Shown one piece after another: positions 7,886-16,762 of a DNA stretch of 61,864 bases. The number at the start of each line of letters is the position of its first letter. The stretch's first letter is position 1. The notes beneath the pieces are model-generated. The model ran no database searches. It worked only from the letters and a program-made list of their open reading frames with translations, and had not been told where the DNA came from. Made by a program: the position numbers and the translations under genes. The stretch spans positions 1 to 61,864 of the forward strand of contig JAKSBI010000190.1 in the NCBI GenBank assembly GCA_022361215.1. Direction: 5' to 3'. The stretch is from Hyphomicrobiales bacterium (GTDB lineage Bacteria > Pseudomonadota > Alphaproteobacteria > Rhizobiales > Methyloligellaceae).

Positions 7886-8776
7886 CTAGCGGACCAGCGC
7901 GATCTTCTCCTTGCCGGCCCGTTCCACCTCGAATGCCTTGGCGGTCACGGTGGCGGTTCCCCATGGCGTGGGAATGACGACGTGGTAGGGCACGTAGAGA
8001 TTGGCCTGGGGCACCGGGATCAGCCAGGCTTCGATCTCGTCGGTCTGGACCATGAACTCGACGGCCTTGTGGTGGGGCCGGTGCCCGGCGATCGGGTGGT
8101 ACTTGGCGCGGCAGACCAGGGCCAGCCCGTTATAGCCTTTCCGGCCCCGCGGCTCGACCTTGACGGTCCGGATATGGGAGAGCTGCACGTCGTAGCGGTG
8201 CTTGCCGTCGAAGATGGGCAGACGCCGGGTACAGACGCTCGGGTCCAGGCCGTTGCGCTCGGTCCTGCCGGCCAGGAAGATGGCGCTCATCGGATCGAAG
8301 ACGGCGCGAACGTGCTTCTTGGTCAGCGGGATGGCCCGCACATGCGGCTTGATGACGGGCTGGCTGGAGACGGCGCTGACGGCGTTGTCCTTGAACGTCA
8401 TGGTCAGATGGCCCTTCTTCTTCCTGGTCTTGAAGGAGAGCCCGTAATCCTCGGGCCGTGGGCCCGTGGCCGCCATCTTTCCCGACGCTCTCATGCCGCC
8501 TTTCAATTCGAACACCAGCCGCCTCAGGAACGACAGCTTCGCCTCGCCCGTGATCTTGTAGGACGTGTCGTTGAGATTGACCCGGACATCGGCGTCGCCG
8601 AGGCGCAGGCCGACGAAGCGGACCTGATAGACGGCCGAGAGATCCACCGGCTCCGCCCCGGCAGCGATCGCCGGCGTGAGCAGCAGGCCGGCGCCGAGCG
8701 CCGCACCGAGGGCCGCGGCAGCGGCGCCGCGCCGACGTCTCTCCTCGAAGGAGGCAGGCGTGCGATCTGGTGTCAC
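7886..8776 (-). CDS. DUF3108 domain protein, secreted
   Basis: The protein has 296 residues, starting from a GTG at 8776 with an AAGG about 10 bases upstream. A basic N-terminus (EERRRRG) is followed by a hydrophobic stretch (about residues 18-40) ending in AIAAGAEP, so it is probably exported. The mature part opens with YQVRFVGLRLGDADVRVNL and holds a lipid-binding-like beta-rich pattern typical of DUF3108 proteins, with VFDPMSAIFLA and CTRRLPIFDGKHRYDV as internal landmarks. The molecular role of DUF3108 is not established; a periplasmic lipid- or envelope-related function is only an inference. The gene is divergent from rpmB, an arrangement that recurs in this class. Confidence 0.82.
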   Translation of the reverse strand: MTPDRTPASFEERRRRGAAAAALGAALGAGLLLTPAIAAGAEPVDLSAVYQVRFVGLRLGDADVRVNLNDTSYKITGEAKLSFLRRLVFELKGGMRASGKMAATGPRPEDYGLSFKTRKKKGHLTMTFKDNAVSAVSSQPVIKPHVRAIPLTKKHVRAVFDPMSAIFLAGRTERNGLDPSVCTRRLPIFDGKHRYDVQLSHIRTVKVEPRGRKGYNGLALVCRAKYHPIAGHRPHHKAVEFMVQTDEIEAWLIPVPQANLYVPYHVVIPTPWGTATVTAKAFEVERAGKEKIALVR

Positions 8777-9185
8777 GCGTCGAGCCTTGTTGGAAGCCGC
8801 GAATCTGACCTCGTGTCTTATTAATGGATTTGGTCGATTCTGTGTTGGTTAACGATCCGTTGCCTTGCGACGCCGAAGGAGGCGGCCATGAGCCGATACG
8901 GCCGCGTCGCGGGGCTGTGCGACGCGCGCGGTTGCATGGTTTCGCCGGAGGATTTGGGACGGCGTTTCGAGCGGTTTTTCGGTGCGACCGGCCTTGCCGT
9001 CCAGCAGGCCCGTGGCAGCGTTTTACCAAACGGCCCGGTCCGGCCGGGCGGCCGGCTTGACGCTGGCGGGCGCTGGGCCTATATCATCCCGCCGTCCGGC
9101 GGACCGAAAGCGCCGAGGCGGATTTCAGACAATCGATGGGCCGGGCATCCATATTCCGGCAGACGTCGTTCGGAGGACCACGACT
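8777..9185. other. Divergent intergenic region between DUF3108 gene and rpmB
   Basis: The 409 bases hold the rpmB promoter (listed separately) and a strong GGAGGA ribosome-binding site at about 9172. A GATTC and GGTTAACGATCC lie near 8836-8857. A long open frame crosses the region but has no protein-like features before the DUF938 start, so no gene is called. Confidence 0.55.
9057..9085 (+). promoter_or_regulatory. Sigma-70-type promoter of rpmB
   Basis: TTGACG (9057-9062), a 17-base spacer, and TATATC (9080-9085). Transcription would begin near 9092, giving a leader of about 95 bases before the rpmB start. Confidence 0.6.
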
Positions 9186-9476
9186 ATGGCGCGCCGCTGC
9201 GAGCTGACCGGAAAGACGGTTCAGAGCGGAAACAATGTAAGCCACGCGCACAACAAGACGCGTCGCCGTTTCCTGCCCAATCTGTGCAATGTGAGCCTGA
9301 TGAGCGACGCGCTCGGCCGCAGTTTCCGCCTGCGCATCAGCGCCCATGCGCTGCGCTCGGTCGAGCATCGCGGCGGGCTGGACGCCTTCCTGATGAAGGC
9401 CAAGGCAGGCGAGCTCTCGCTCAAGGCGCGGCGTCTGCAGCGGGACGTCAAGAAGGCGCAGGCCGCGGCCTCCTGA
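9186..9476 (+). CDS. rpmB: 50S ribosomal protein L28
   Basis: The protein has 96 residues from the ATG at 9186, which has GGAGGA 8 bases upstream. The N-terminus [20 protein letters not shown] is diagnostic of L28, followed by the conserved [12 protein letters not shown] and the C-terminal basic helix [13 protein letters not shown]. The alphaproteobacterial form is longer than the E. coli 78-residue protein, as expected. It is a structural protein of the large ribosomal subunit. A DUF938 methyltransferase gene follows 53 bases downstream and may be read through. Confidence 0.97.
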   Translation: MARRCELTGKTVQSGNNVSHAHNKTRRRFLPNLCNVSLMSDALGRSFRLRISAHALRSVEHRGGLDAFLMKAKAGELSLKARRLQRDVKKAQAAAS

Positions 9477-9529
9477 TCGTCACGTATTCCCGCTCCGTTG
9501 CGGCACCGGCCGATCGAGCCGGAGGCCCG

Positions 9530-10150
9530 GTGCCGGATCAGCGCAGATTCGCCCCGGCCGCGGCGCGCAACACCGAGGCCATCGTCGCCGTGCTGGCCGA
9601 GCGGCTGCCGGAGCAGGGGCATGCCCTCGAGATTGCCAGCGGCACGGGCCAGCATGTGGCGGCGTTCGCGCAGGCTTTTCCGGGCATCCACTGGCACCCG
9701 AGCGATCCGAGCCCCGTCTCCCGGCAGAGCGTCGCCGCCTGGACCGAGGCCGCCAGGGTAACGAACGTCGCGGCGCCCGCGGACGTCGATGTCCGATGCC
9801 CCGACTGGCACGCGCCCTGGACCGAGGGCTTCGACGTTCTCTTCACGGCCAATCTCGTTCACATCGCGCCTTGGGAGACCACGCTTGGCCTGATGGCGGG
9901 CGCCGGCGTCCTGCTGAGGCCGGACGGCCTGTTCGCCATCTATGGCTGCTTCAAGCGCGACGGGGCGCATATCTCGCAGAGCAATATCGCGTTCGACGCG
10001 AGCCTGCGCCGCCAAGACCCGAGCTGGGGCGTGCGCGACGTCGGCGAGGTGTCCGACGCGGCGGCGGCCCAGGGCCTCGCGCTCGATGAGGTCGTCGCCA
10101 TGCCCGCCAACAATCTGATGCTGGTGCTGAGGCCCTCGACGAGCTGTTAG
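9530..10150 (+). CDS. DUF938 family class I SAM-dependent methyltransferase
   Basis: The protein has 206 residues from a GTG at 9530, with GGAGG immediately upstream (spacing 4 bases) and homologues that begin with the same (D)xRRFAPAAARN pattern. The SAM-binding motif I is LEIASGTGQHVAAFA (about residues 29-43). Downstream landmarks typical of DUF938 are FDVLFTANLVHIAPWE and the YGCFKRDGAHISQSN region. The substrate of this family is unknown. Its stop codon overlaps the stop of the convergent phytase-like gene by four bases. Confidence 0.85.
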   Translation: MPDQRRFAPAAARNTEAIVAVLAERLPEQGHALEIASGTGQHVAAFAQAFPGIHWHPSDPSPVSRQSVAAWTEAARVTNVAAPADVDVRCPDWHAPWTEGFDVLFTANLVHIAPWETTLGLMAGAGVLLRPDGLFAIYGCFKRDGAHISQSNIAFDASLRRQDPSWGVRDVGEVSDAAAAQGLALDEVVAMPANNLMLVLRPSTSC

Positions 10151-11205
10151 GGGAGCGCGAAGCGCAGCAGCAGTGTCCGCTGCAGCACCCGGTTGAAGTT
10201 GTCGTCGGAGATCAGGGTGACGACGGTCTTGCCGTCGTGGCCGCGGTGCACGGCCATGCCTTCCATGTTGTCGATGGAGAGGCTGTCGCGCGCATGCAGC
10301 AGGACCTCGCCGGTCATAAGGGTATCGGGCCGCACGTCCTTGGCGGTGATGCGCCGGATGCGCATCTGGACGCCCTCGCTGAAGCGGAAGCGTCGCTCCA
10401 GGACCAGGAGCCCGCCATCGGGCAAGGCAGCAAGGTCGGTGACATCGAAGCCGTTCAGGCGCTTCAGCGCCAGCGTCTCGGAGGCGCGCCCGCCGAGGAT
10501 CCAGCCCATATGGTTGCCGTCCTTATCCAGGAGGCGCTCGGTGAAGGCGACGAGCCTGCCCTTGTAGCGCCCTCCTCTAAGGACGGTCAGCGCCTCGAGG
10601 CCCTTGTTCGTCGTCGAGCGCTTCATGGCGGCCGGCAGGCGCAGATAGCGCTTCGGGGCGCCGATGGCCGCCGCCGTCTGCGGGAAGCGCCCGATCCGAT
10701 GGTTGCGCTCGAAGGAGATGTAGAGATCGCCGTCGAGCCGGCCGGGACGGGCCGGCGTCACGGCCTCGGCGTCCATGTTCTGCTTCTTGGTGAGGCGGCG
10801 GCCGTTGCGGGCGAGCAGCGGACCGATGCGCACCTCCGCGAGCCCGGTGGGGCGCTCGCCGGATGTCGTGAGGTGCGCCCTCAGCCAATGCCCGCCGTCG
10901 GAGACGGCCACGAGCCGCGTGCCCGTCTCGTCGAGCGCCAGTCCCGAATAGCCGCCGAAGACCGTTGATTTGGACTGCAGCTCGATACCGCCGAGCCAAG
11001 TCAGCTTGCCGAAAGTCTTCCGGTCGGGCCGCTCCGGATCGAAGTCGATGCGGAACGCCTCGATGGCGATGTCCTGCGGCTTGTCGAGCTCGGGGACGTC
11101 CCATTGCTGAGCCTGAGCCGGGACCGCCAGCACGAGGCTGAGAGCGAAGATCAGGCCGCCGAGGCGCGGGAGGCGTGCCGGCCCTTGGCGCCCCGGCGCC
11201 TGCAT
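10147..11205 (-). CDS. Secreted phytase-like (esterase-like) beta-propeller protein
   Basis: The protein has 352 residues with a signal peptide (LGGLIFALSLVLAVPAQAQQ, cleavage near residue 33). The mature part matches the esterase-like-activity-of-phytase family: GKLTWLGGIELQSKSTVFGGYSGLAL near the start, then NMDAEAVTPARPGRLDGDLY, GLEALTVL and SIDNMEGMAVHRG at the end. These Asn-Asp/Glu-Ala/Gly-Met patterns are the repeated ligand-binding edges of the propeller. It is expected to be periplasmic; its substrate is not known. It follows cobT with a 3-base gap and is likely in the cobS-cobT operon. Confidence 0.82.
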   Translation of the reverse strand: MQAPGRQGPARLPRLGGLIFALSLVLAVPAQAQQWDVPELDKPQDIAIEAFRIDFDPERPDRKTFGKLTWLGGIELQSKSTVFGGYSGLALDETGTRLVAVSDGGHWLRAHLTTSGERPTGLAEVRIGPLLARNGRRLTKKQNMDAEAVTPARPGRLDGDLYISFERNHRIGRFPQTAAAIGAPKRYLRLPAAMKRSTTNKGLEALTVLRGGRYKGRLVAFTERLLDKDGNHMGWILGGRASETLALKRLNGFDVTDLAALPDGGLLVLERRFRFSEGVQMRIRRITAKDVRPDTLMTGEVLLHARDSLSIDNMEGMAVHRGHDGKTVVTLISDDNFNRVLQRTLLLRFALP

Positions 11206-11208
11206 GTC

Positions 11209-13104
11209 TCAGTGCAGCCGTCCGGTGCGGCCGGTGGAGAGCGCTGCGTGATAGGCGAAGCGCGTCGCCACGCTCTCGTCGAACAGCTCGGCGAGCTTGT
11301 CCGTCATGGCGCCGGCAAGCTCCTCGGCGTCGGTGATGGTGACCGCCCGGCGGTAATAGCGGGTGACGTCGTGGCCGATGCCGATGGCGATCAGCTCGAC
11401 CGGCGAGCGCGTCTCGATCTCCTCGATGACTTGGCGCAGATGCCGTTCCAGATAGCAGCCGGTGTTGACCGAGAGTGTCGAATCGTCGACGGGCGCGCCG
11501 TCCGAGATCATCATCAGGATGCGCCGCTGCTCGGGGCGATGCACGATCCGGTTGTGCGCCCAGGAGAGCGCCTCGCCGTCGATGTTCTCCTTCAAGAGCC
11601 CCTCGCGCATCATCAGGCCGAGATTGCGCCGGGCCCGGCGCCAGGGCGCGTCGGCCGACTTGTAGACGATGTGGCGCAGATCGTTGAGCCGGCCCGGCGA
11701 TGCCGGTTTCCCGGCGGCGAGCCAGCGCTCGCGCGAGTGGCCGCCCTTCCAGGCGCGCGTGGTAAAGCCGAGGATCTCGACCTTGACCCCGCAGCGCTCC
11801 AGCGTCCGGGCCAGGATGTCCGCACAGCAGGCCGCCACCATGATCGGACGGCCGCGCATGGAGCCCGAGTTGTCGAGCAGCAGGGTCACCACCGTGTCGC
11901 GGAAGTTGGTGTCGCGCTCGCGCTTGAACGAGAGCGGATGCATCGGGTCGGTGACCACGCGCGAGAGACGCGCCGTGTCGAGAATGCCCTCCTCGAGGTC
12001 GAAGTCCCAGCCGCGGTTCTGCTGCGCCAGCAGGCGGCGCTGCAGCCGGTTGGCCAATCGCGCCACGGCGCCGTGCAGACTCTGTAGCTGCTTGTCCAGG
12101 AAGGTCCTGAGGCGCTCCAGCTCGTCCGAATCGCAGAGGTCCTCGGCCGCGACGATCTCGTCGTAGGTGCGGCTGAAGACGGTGTAGCCGAAGGCCTCGG
12201 GCGAATCGAGGACCGACACGTTCGGCCGCCACGGCTCGGCCGTGCGCGGCTGGTCCTGGCCGTCGACGTCGCCTTCGAGCTGGTCGATGTCGCCGAGGTC
12301 GGAAAGCTCCGCATCGTCGGCGTCGCCCTGCATGTCGGCCATCTCCTCGGCCGACATCTCGCTGGACTGGGTGCCGTCGCCGTCCTCGCTGCTCTCGGCC
12401 TCGCCCTGCAACTGCTCCGGCGCGGTGTCCTCGTCGCCCTCCTCCTGCGGCCCGTCCTGCAGCTCGTCGCTCAGCTCCAGGGCGCTGAGAACGTCGCGCA
12501 GGCCCCGGCCGAAGGCGAGCTGATCTTCCACCATGTCCTCGAGCCGAGTCAGGACGTCGCCGGCGCGCTGCTCGATCCAGGGGCGCCAGAGGTCGACGAT
12601 GGCGCGGGCGCGCTCGGGCGGCGCCTGGCCGGTCAGCCGCTCCCGCACCAGCAGCGACAGCGCCTCGTCCAGCGGCGCGTCGGAGCGGTCCGAGATCTCG
12701 TGGAACTTGGCGCGCGCGTAGTGCTGCTCGATCTTGGCGGTGAGGTTGCTGGCCATGCCGCTCATGCGTTGGGCGCCGATGGCTTCGACACGTGCCCGCT
12801 CGACCGCCTCGAACACCGCGCGTGCCGGCCCGCCCGAAGGGGCCAGCCGCCGGTGCAGCTTGGGGTTGTGGCAGGCCACCATCAGGGCGATGGAGTCGGC
12901 ATGGCCGCGAATCGCGGCGATCTCGTCCTTGCTCGGCACCCGCGAAGGCTCCGGCAGGCGCGCGACCCTACCTTGCAGGCCGGGCGGGTCCGAGCCGTAG
13001 ACGCATTCGAGCGTGCCGTCGCCGGCGATCGAGCGGGTCGCCATGGTCAGCGCCTGCTTGAACGGCTCGGCCGGTCCCTCTTTGCGTTTGGGCGAGACGG
13101 GCAT
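11209..13104 (-). CDS. cobT: Cobaltochelatase subunit CobT
   Basis: The protein has 631 residues, the normal length for alphaproteobacterial CobT. The N-terminal half carries the family region ([20 protein letters not shown]). The middle (about 210-290) is a highly acidic linker rich in Glu, Asp and Ser. The C-terminal von Willebrand A domain has the MIDAS motif DNSGSM (about residue 405) and later [14 protein letters not shown]. With CobS and CobN it forms the ATP-dependent cobaltochelatase that inserts cobalt into hydrogenobyrinic acid a,c-diamide in aerobic cobalamin synthesis. CobN is not in this window. It lies 9 bases downstream of cobS. Confidence 0.95.
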   Translation of the reverse strand: MPVSPKRKEGPAEPFKQALTMATRSIAGDGTLECVYGSDPPGLQGRVARLPEPSRVPSKDEIAAIRGHADSIALMVACHNPKLHRRLAPSGGPARAVFEAVERARVEAIGAQRMSGMASNLTAKIEQHYARAKFHEISDRSDAPLDEALSLLVRERLTGQAPPERARAIVDLWRPWIEQRAGDVLTRLEDMVEDQLAFGRGLRDVLSALELSDELQDGPQEEGDEDTAPEQLQGEAESSEDGDGTQSSEMSAEEMADMQGDADDAELSDLGDIDQLEGDVDGQDQPRTAEPWRPNVSVLDSPEAFGYTVFSRTYDEIVAAEDLCDSDELERLRTFLDKQLQSLHGAVARLANRLQRRLLAQQNRGWDFDLEEGILDTARLSRVVTDPMHPLSFKRERDTNFRDTVVTLLLDNSGSMRGRPIMVAACCADILARTLERCGVKVEILGFTTRAWKGGHSRERWLAAGKPASPGRLNDLRHIVYKSADAPWRRARRNLGLMMREGLLKENIDGEALSWAHNRIVHRPEQRRILMMISDGAPVDDSTLSVNTGCYLERHLRQVIEEIETRSPVELIAIGIGHDVTRYYRRAVTITDAEELAGAMTDKLAELFDESVATRFAYHAALSTGRTGRLH

Positions 13105-13113
13105 GGGCCTGGC

Positions 13114-14103
13114 TCAGCTCAGCGCGATATTGGCGCTCGACTCCGGCAGCTCCTCTCCGAAGCAGCGCTGATAGAACTCGGCGACCAACGGGCGCTCCAG
13201 CTCGTCGCACTTATTCAGGAAGCTCAGCCCGAAGGCGAAGCCGATGTCGTCGAAGATCTCGGCGTTCTCCGCCCAGGTCATGACCGTGCGCGGGCTCATC
13301 ACCGTGGAGAGATCCCCGTTCATGAAGGCGCTGCGCGTCAGGTCCGCGACTCGCACCATGTTGGCCACCGCCTCGCGGCCCGAGTCGGTGTCGTAGCTCT
13401 TGGCCTTGGCCAGCACGATGTTCACCTCATCGTCGTGCGGCAGATAGTTCAGCGTCGCCACGATCGACCAGCGATCCATCTGGCCCTGGTTGATCTGCTG
13501 GGTGCCGTGATAGAGCCCGCTGGTGTCGCCGAGGCCGATGGTGTTCGTCGTGGAGAACAGACGGAAGGCCGGATGCGGCCGGATCACCTTGCTCTGGTCG
13601 AGCAGCGTCAGCCTGCCCTGCACCTCGAGGATGCGCTGGATCACGAACATGACGTCGGGCCGGCCGGCGTCGTACTCGTCGAAGACCAGGGCCGTATTGC
13701 TCTGCAGCGCGTAGGGCAGAATACCTTCCCGGAACTCCGTCACCTGCTTGCCGTCCTTCAGGACGATGGCGTCCTTGCCCACCAGGTCGATGCGGCTGAC
13801 ATGGCTGTCCAGGTTGATGCGGATGCAGGGCCAGTTGAGCCGCGCCGCCACCTGCTCGATATGGGTGGATTTGCCGGTGCCGTGATAGCCCTGAATCATC
13901 ACGCGGCGGTTGTGCTTGAAACCGGCCAGGATGGCCAGGGTCACGTCCCGGTTGAACAGATAGTCCTCGTCGATATCGGGCACGTGCTCGTCCGGCGAGG
14001 TGTAGGCCGGTGCCTCCATGTCCGTGTCGATGCCGAAGACCTGGCGGACCGACACGCTGATGTCGGGCAGTCCGGCGTCGCCAGTATTTGCTTCAGGGGT
14101 CAT
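13114..14103 (-). CDS. cobS: Cobaltochelatase subunit CobS (AAA+ ATPase)
   Basis: The protein has 329 residues from the ATG at 14103 ([19 protein letters not shown]), the length usual for CobS; the frame is open further upstream. Walker A is GYHGTGKS (residues 72-79), Walker B is ALVFDEYDA, and sensor 1 is [10 protein letters not shown]. The N-terminal [12 protein letters not shown] segment is family-specific. It is the AAA+ motor of the aerobic cobalt chelatase, and its partner CobT is encoded next to it. Its own upstream neighbour, 132 bases away on the same strand, is the J-domain gene. Confidence 0.96.
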   Translation of the reverse strand: MTPEANTGDAGLPDISVSVRQVFGIDTDMEAPAYTSPDEHVPDIDEDYLFNRDVTLAILAGFKHNRRVMIQGYHGTGKSTHIEQVAARLNWPCIRINLDSHVSRIDLVGKDAIVLKDGKQVTEFREGILPYALQSNTALVFDEYDAGRPDVMFVIQRILEVQGRLTLLDQSKVIRPHPAFRLFSTTNTIGLGDTSGLYHGTQQINQGQMDRWSIVATLNYLPHDDEVNIVLAKAKSYDTDSGREAVANMVRVADLTRSAFMNGDLSTVMSPRTVMTWAENAEIFDDIGFAFGLSFLNKCDELERPLVAEFYQRCFGEELPESSANIALS

Positions 14104-14235
14104 GCTTTTTCGTCGTCCCGTTCGTCTTCTCGAAGTCAGGGGTGATCGCAAGGCCGCGCGCGGAACCGGCTCGGGGTCGCGGAACAGCTCGGGCCTGCTG
14201 CCATCCAGACGGCAAATGCCGCAGGCCCTCAACGG

Positions 14236-14853
14236 CTAACACAGGCCTGCTTGCTTGAGATAGTTATAGGCTTGGATGACTTCGCGCAACTTATCCTCCG
14301 ACCGGCGGTCGCCGCCGTTGCTGTCGGGATGGTGGCGTTTCACCAGCTCCTTGAAGCGCGCCTTGATCTCGTCCCGGGTCGCGGTGGCGCTCAGGTTCAG
14401 CGCTTTCAGGCACTTGCGCTCGGCGTTGCGGATCGTCCTTTGCGGCGTGTAGGTCTGTGGGCCTTCGCTGGCCGTGGCATGGCCGAAGAAGCCGAAGAGA
14501 TCGTCGACGGAGATGCCGTGCGTGAAGCCGCCCGGCTGCGGCTCGTGCGACCCGTTGCCGTCTCCGCTGCCCACCTTCCAGGTCGGGCGATGGCCGGTGA
14601 CGGAACTCTTCAGGTAGCGCGCGACCTGATCGTCGCTCATGCCGTCGAAATAGTTGTAGGACTTGTTGTACTGGCGCACGTGATCGATGCAGAAATGAAA
14701 GAACTGGCCCTCCCGGCCGCGGCCGCGCGGCGCCGGATAGAGGGCCGGCTTGCTGCAGCCCTGCCAGTCGCATTCCGGGTGCTGGTCGCGCAGGAGCCGA
14801 TCCTCGTCGGGCTTGACGCGGATGCTGTCGAAGTATTTGGAGTCCAGCTTCAT
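14236..14853 (-). CDS. DnaJ-type J-domain protein with an N-terminal Cys/His cluster
   Basis: The protein has 205 residues. The C-terminal ~65 residues form a J domain: ALNLSATATRDEIKARFKEL, then KRHHPDSNGGD with the HPD triad that stimulates Hsp70 ATPase, and a final helix EVIQAYNYLKQAGLC. The N-terminal region has C28, C33, C55 and H58 (CDWQGC ... FCIDHVR), possibly a zinc site, followed by NKSYNYFDGMSD. There is no Gly/Phe region or classical DnaJ zinc finger, so it is a specialised co-chaperone rather than DnaJ. Homologues are commonly linked to cobS-cobT in alphaproteobacteria. The client is unknown. Confidence 0.87.
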   Translation of the reverse strand: MKLDSKYFDSIRVKPDEDRLLRDQHPECDWQGCSKPALYPAPRGRGREGQFFHFCIDHVRQYNKSYNYFDGMSDDQVARYLKSSVTGHRPTWKVGSGDGNGSHEPQPGGFTHGISVDDLFGFFGHATASEGPQTYTPQRTIRNAERKCLKALNLSATATRDEIKARFKELVKRHHPDSNGGDRRSEDKLREVIQAYNYLKQAGLC

Positions 14854-14958
14854 TGCCTTGAAGTATGGGATGAAGGTTGAGCCAAAACAAGGTGACCGGC
14901 GGATGCGGCGCCGACGATCCGGACCGAGTCGCCGAACGCACGACTGTAAGGGACGAAT

Positions 14959-15246
14959 ATGTCAGTTGAAGATGCTATCAGAGAGAAATTAGCGGAGGCT
15001 TTCGCGCCTGCGCTTTTGCAGGTGAAGAACGAGTCGCATCTGCATTCCGGCCACGCCGCGTCGCCCGAGAGCGGCGAGAGCCATTTCCGCGTGACGATCG
15101 TCTCGGACCGCTTCGAGGGCGCCTCCCGCCTCGACCGCCACCGGCTGGTGAACGAGGCCCTGGCGACCGAGCTGGCGGGCCCGGTGCATGCGCTGGCGAT
15201 CAAGGCGCTGTCGACCGCCGAGCACGACGCGGCCGAGGCCGGTTAG
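14959..15246 (+). CDS. BolA family protein
   Basis: The protein has 95 residues from the ATG at 14959, with AGGGACG upstream. It opens with SVEDAIREKLAEAFAPALLQV, then the BolA signature HLHSGHAA and ESHFRVTIVSDRFEG, and ends with a helical VHALAIKALS. The HSGH histidines are those that bind Fe-S clusters with monothiol glutaredoxins in this family. The gene is divergent from the J-domain gene. BolA proteins act in iron or Fe-S homeostasis; the specific subtype is not resolved. Confidence 0.93.
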   Translation: MSVEDAIREKLAEAFAPALLQVKNESHLHSGHAASPESGESHFRVTIVSDRFEGASRLDRHRLVNEALATELAGPVHALAIKALSTAEHDAAEAG

Positions 15247-15273
15247 AGCTCTTTAGTTTTGGCGGGACTCATC

Positions 15274-15344
15274 CACCCCTCTCCCCCGGCCCAATCACCC
15301 CAAGGGTACCCTGTATCGGGTGGTTGGGCCGGGGGAGAGGGGTG
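15274..15344. repeat. 27-bp-arm inverted repeat (cruciform element)
   Basis: The left arm 15274-15300 begins CACCCCTCTCCCCC and ends CAATCACCC; the right arm 15318-15344 is its reverse complement except for one T/G position (a wobble in RNA). The 17-base loop holds its own palindrome AGGGTACCCT. It lies between the convergent bolA and CNNM genes. It could end transcription, but there is no T-run, so an intergenic repeat element is equally likely. Confidence 0.75.
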
Positions 15345-15367
15345 GGTGCGATCAACGGCACATAGCC

Positions 15368-15470
15368 CTAGAGCCTGTCGCGATCATTCTGATTCGCGCC
15401 ATTGCTCTAGGTCTTTGTTGAAGCATGTCTTTTGTCCCGAAACCGGTATCCACTTTCGGGAGACATGCTT
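15368..15470. repeat. Composite nested palindromic intergenic element
   Basis: Three nested dyads are visible: CTAGAGC (15368-15374) with GCTCTAG (15404-15410), enclosing CGCGATCA / TGATTCGCG; and AAGCATGTC (15421-15429) with GACATGCTT (15462-15470), enclosing TCCCGAAA / TTTCGGGA around an ACCGGT-like core. The second half resembles a palindrome found many times in Rhizobiales genomes. It reaches the CNNM stop codon by one base. Confidence 0.72.
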
Positions 15471-16762
15471 TAGCCGGCCGCCGGCTCCGCCTCTCTCGGC
15501 ACCGGCGGCTTGATCTTCAGGGCCGAGATCTTGTTGCGCTGGCGGCGCAGCACCTCGAACCGGAAGCCGTGGAAGGTGAAGGCCTGGCCGGGCTCCGGGA
15601 TCGTCTGGGCCTCGTGGATGACGAGGCCGGCGATGGTGGTGGCTTCCTCGTCCGGCAGGTCCCAGTCCAGCAGGCGGTTGAGGTCCCGGATCGGCACCGA
15701 GCCGTCCACATTGACGGTGCCGTCGGGCTGCGGCCGGACGCCGGTGGCGGTGACGTCGTGCTCGTCGGTGATCTCGCCGACGATCTCCTCCAGGATATCC
15801 TCCAGCGTCACCAGCCCCATCACCTCGCCGAACTCGTCCACGACCAGCGCGAAATGCGCCTTGCGCCGCAGGAAGGCGTTGAGCTGATCCTTCACCATGG
15901 TGGTCTCGGGCACGAACCAGGGCGGCGCGCAGAGCGACAGAATGTCGAGCTTGGAGAGATCGCCATTGACCTCGCGCAGCGCCACCAGAAGCGTCTTGGC
16001 GTGCAGGATGCCGACGATGTTCTCCGGCTCGCCCTGCCATAGCGGCAGGCGGGTGTAGGGGCTCTTCAGCGCCTCGTCGACGATCTTGTCCTGGGGATCG
16101 TCGGCGTTGAGCGTGTGCATAGTCGTCCGGTGCACCATGACGTCGGCGATCTCCAGGTCCGCCAGATCCAGGACGCCGCCCAGCATGTCACGGTCGTGCT
16201 TGACCACGCCGCCTTCCTGGTGGTGCAGCTCGATGGCGCCCCTGAGCTCGTCATGGGCCGAGAGCACGGCGGTGTCCTTGTCGATGGTCGAGCCGATCAG
16301 CCGGAAGAGGGCGCGCACCACGATCTGAACGGCTGCGGTGACGGGCGCGAAGAGCGCGACGCAGAGTCGGATCACCGGCGCCACCGCCAGCGCCACCCGT
16401 TCCGGCTTGGAGATGGCGTAGGTCTTCGGCATGACCTCGCCGAAGACCAGGACCAGGGCGGTCATGACCAGGGTGGCATAGGCGACGCCGGCATCGCCGA
16501 AGAGCGACAGGAACAGGCTGGTGGCCAGCACGGAGGCCAGAATGTTGACCAGGTTATTGCCGAGCAGGATGGCGCCGATCAGCCGCTCGCGGGCGTTGAT
16601 CAGGCGGTTCACCAGTCCGGCGCGGCTGCTGCCGTCCTGCTCCATGGCGTGCATCTTGGCGCGCGAAGCGGCGGTCAGCGCCGTCTCCGATCCGGAGAAG
16701 AATGCCGAAAGCACCACGAGGGCGAGTATCGCGAGGAGGGTCAGGGCCAGGCCAAGCGTCAT
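15470..16762 (-). CDS. CNNM/CorC-HlyC family membrane protein
   Basis: The protein has 430 residues. The N-terminal CNNM domain has about four hydrophobic segments in residues 1-160, with SAFFSGSETALTAASRAKM (the conserved SGxETA motif) and GEVMPKTYA. Two CBS domains follow (about 200-330), including TRLPLWQGEPENIVGILH and FALVVDEFGEVMGLVTLEDI. The C-terminal CorC/HlyC domain begins near DGSVPIRDLNRLLDWDLP. Relatives act in magnesium or cobalt efflux; the old name hemolysin is historical. Its start codon overlaps the aroB stop (ATGA, 16759-16762), so it is translationally coupled to aroB. Confidence 0.93.
   Translation of the reverse strand: MTLGLALTLLAILALVVLSAFFSGSETALTAASRAKMHAMEQDGSSRAGLVNRLINARERLIGAILLGNNLVNILASVLATSLFLSLFGDAGVAYATLVMTALVLVFGEVMPKTYAISKPERVALAVAPVIRLCVALFAPVTAAVQIVVRALFRLIGSTIDKDTAVLSAHDELRGAIELHHQEGGVVKHDRDMLGGVLDLADLEIADVMVHRTTMHTLNADDPQDKIVDEALKSPYTRLPLWQGEPENIVGILHAKTLLVALREVNGDLSKLDILSLCAPPWFVPETTMVKDQLNAFLRRKAHFALVVDEFGEVMGLVTLEDILEEIVGEITDEHDVTATGVRPQPDGTVNVDGSVPIRDLNRLLDWDLPDEEATTIAGLVIHEAQTIPEPGQAFTFHGFRFEVLRRQRNKISALKIKPPVPREAEPAAG

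Noticed and set aside
12700-14145. A 481-codon plus-strand open frame
   Set aside because: It is antisense to cobT and cobS and lacks motifs.
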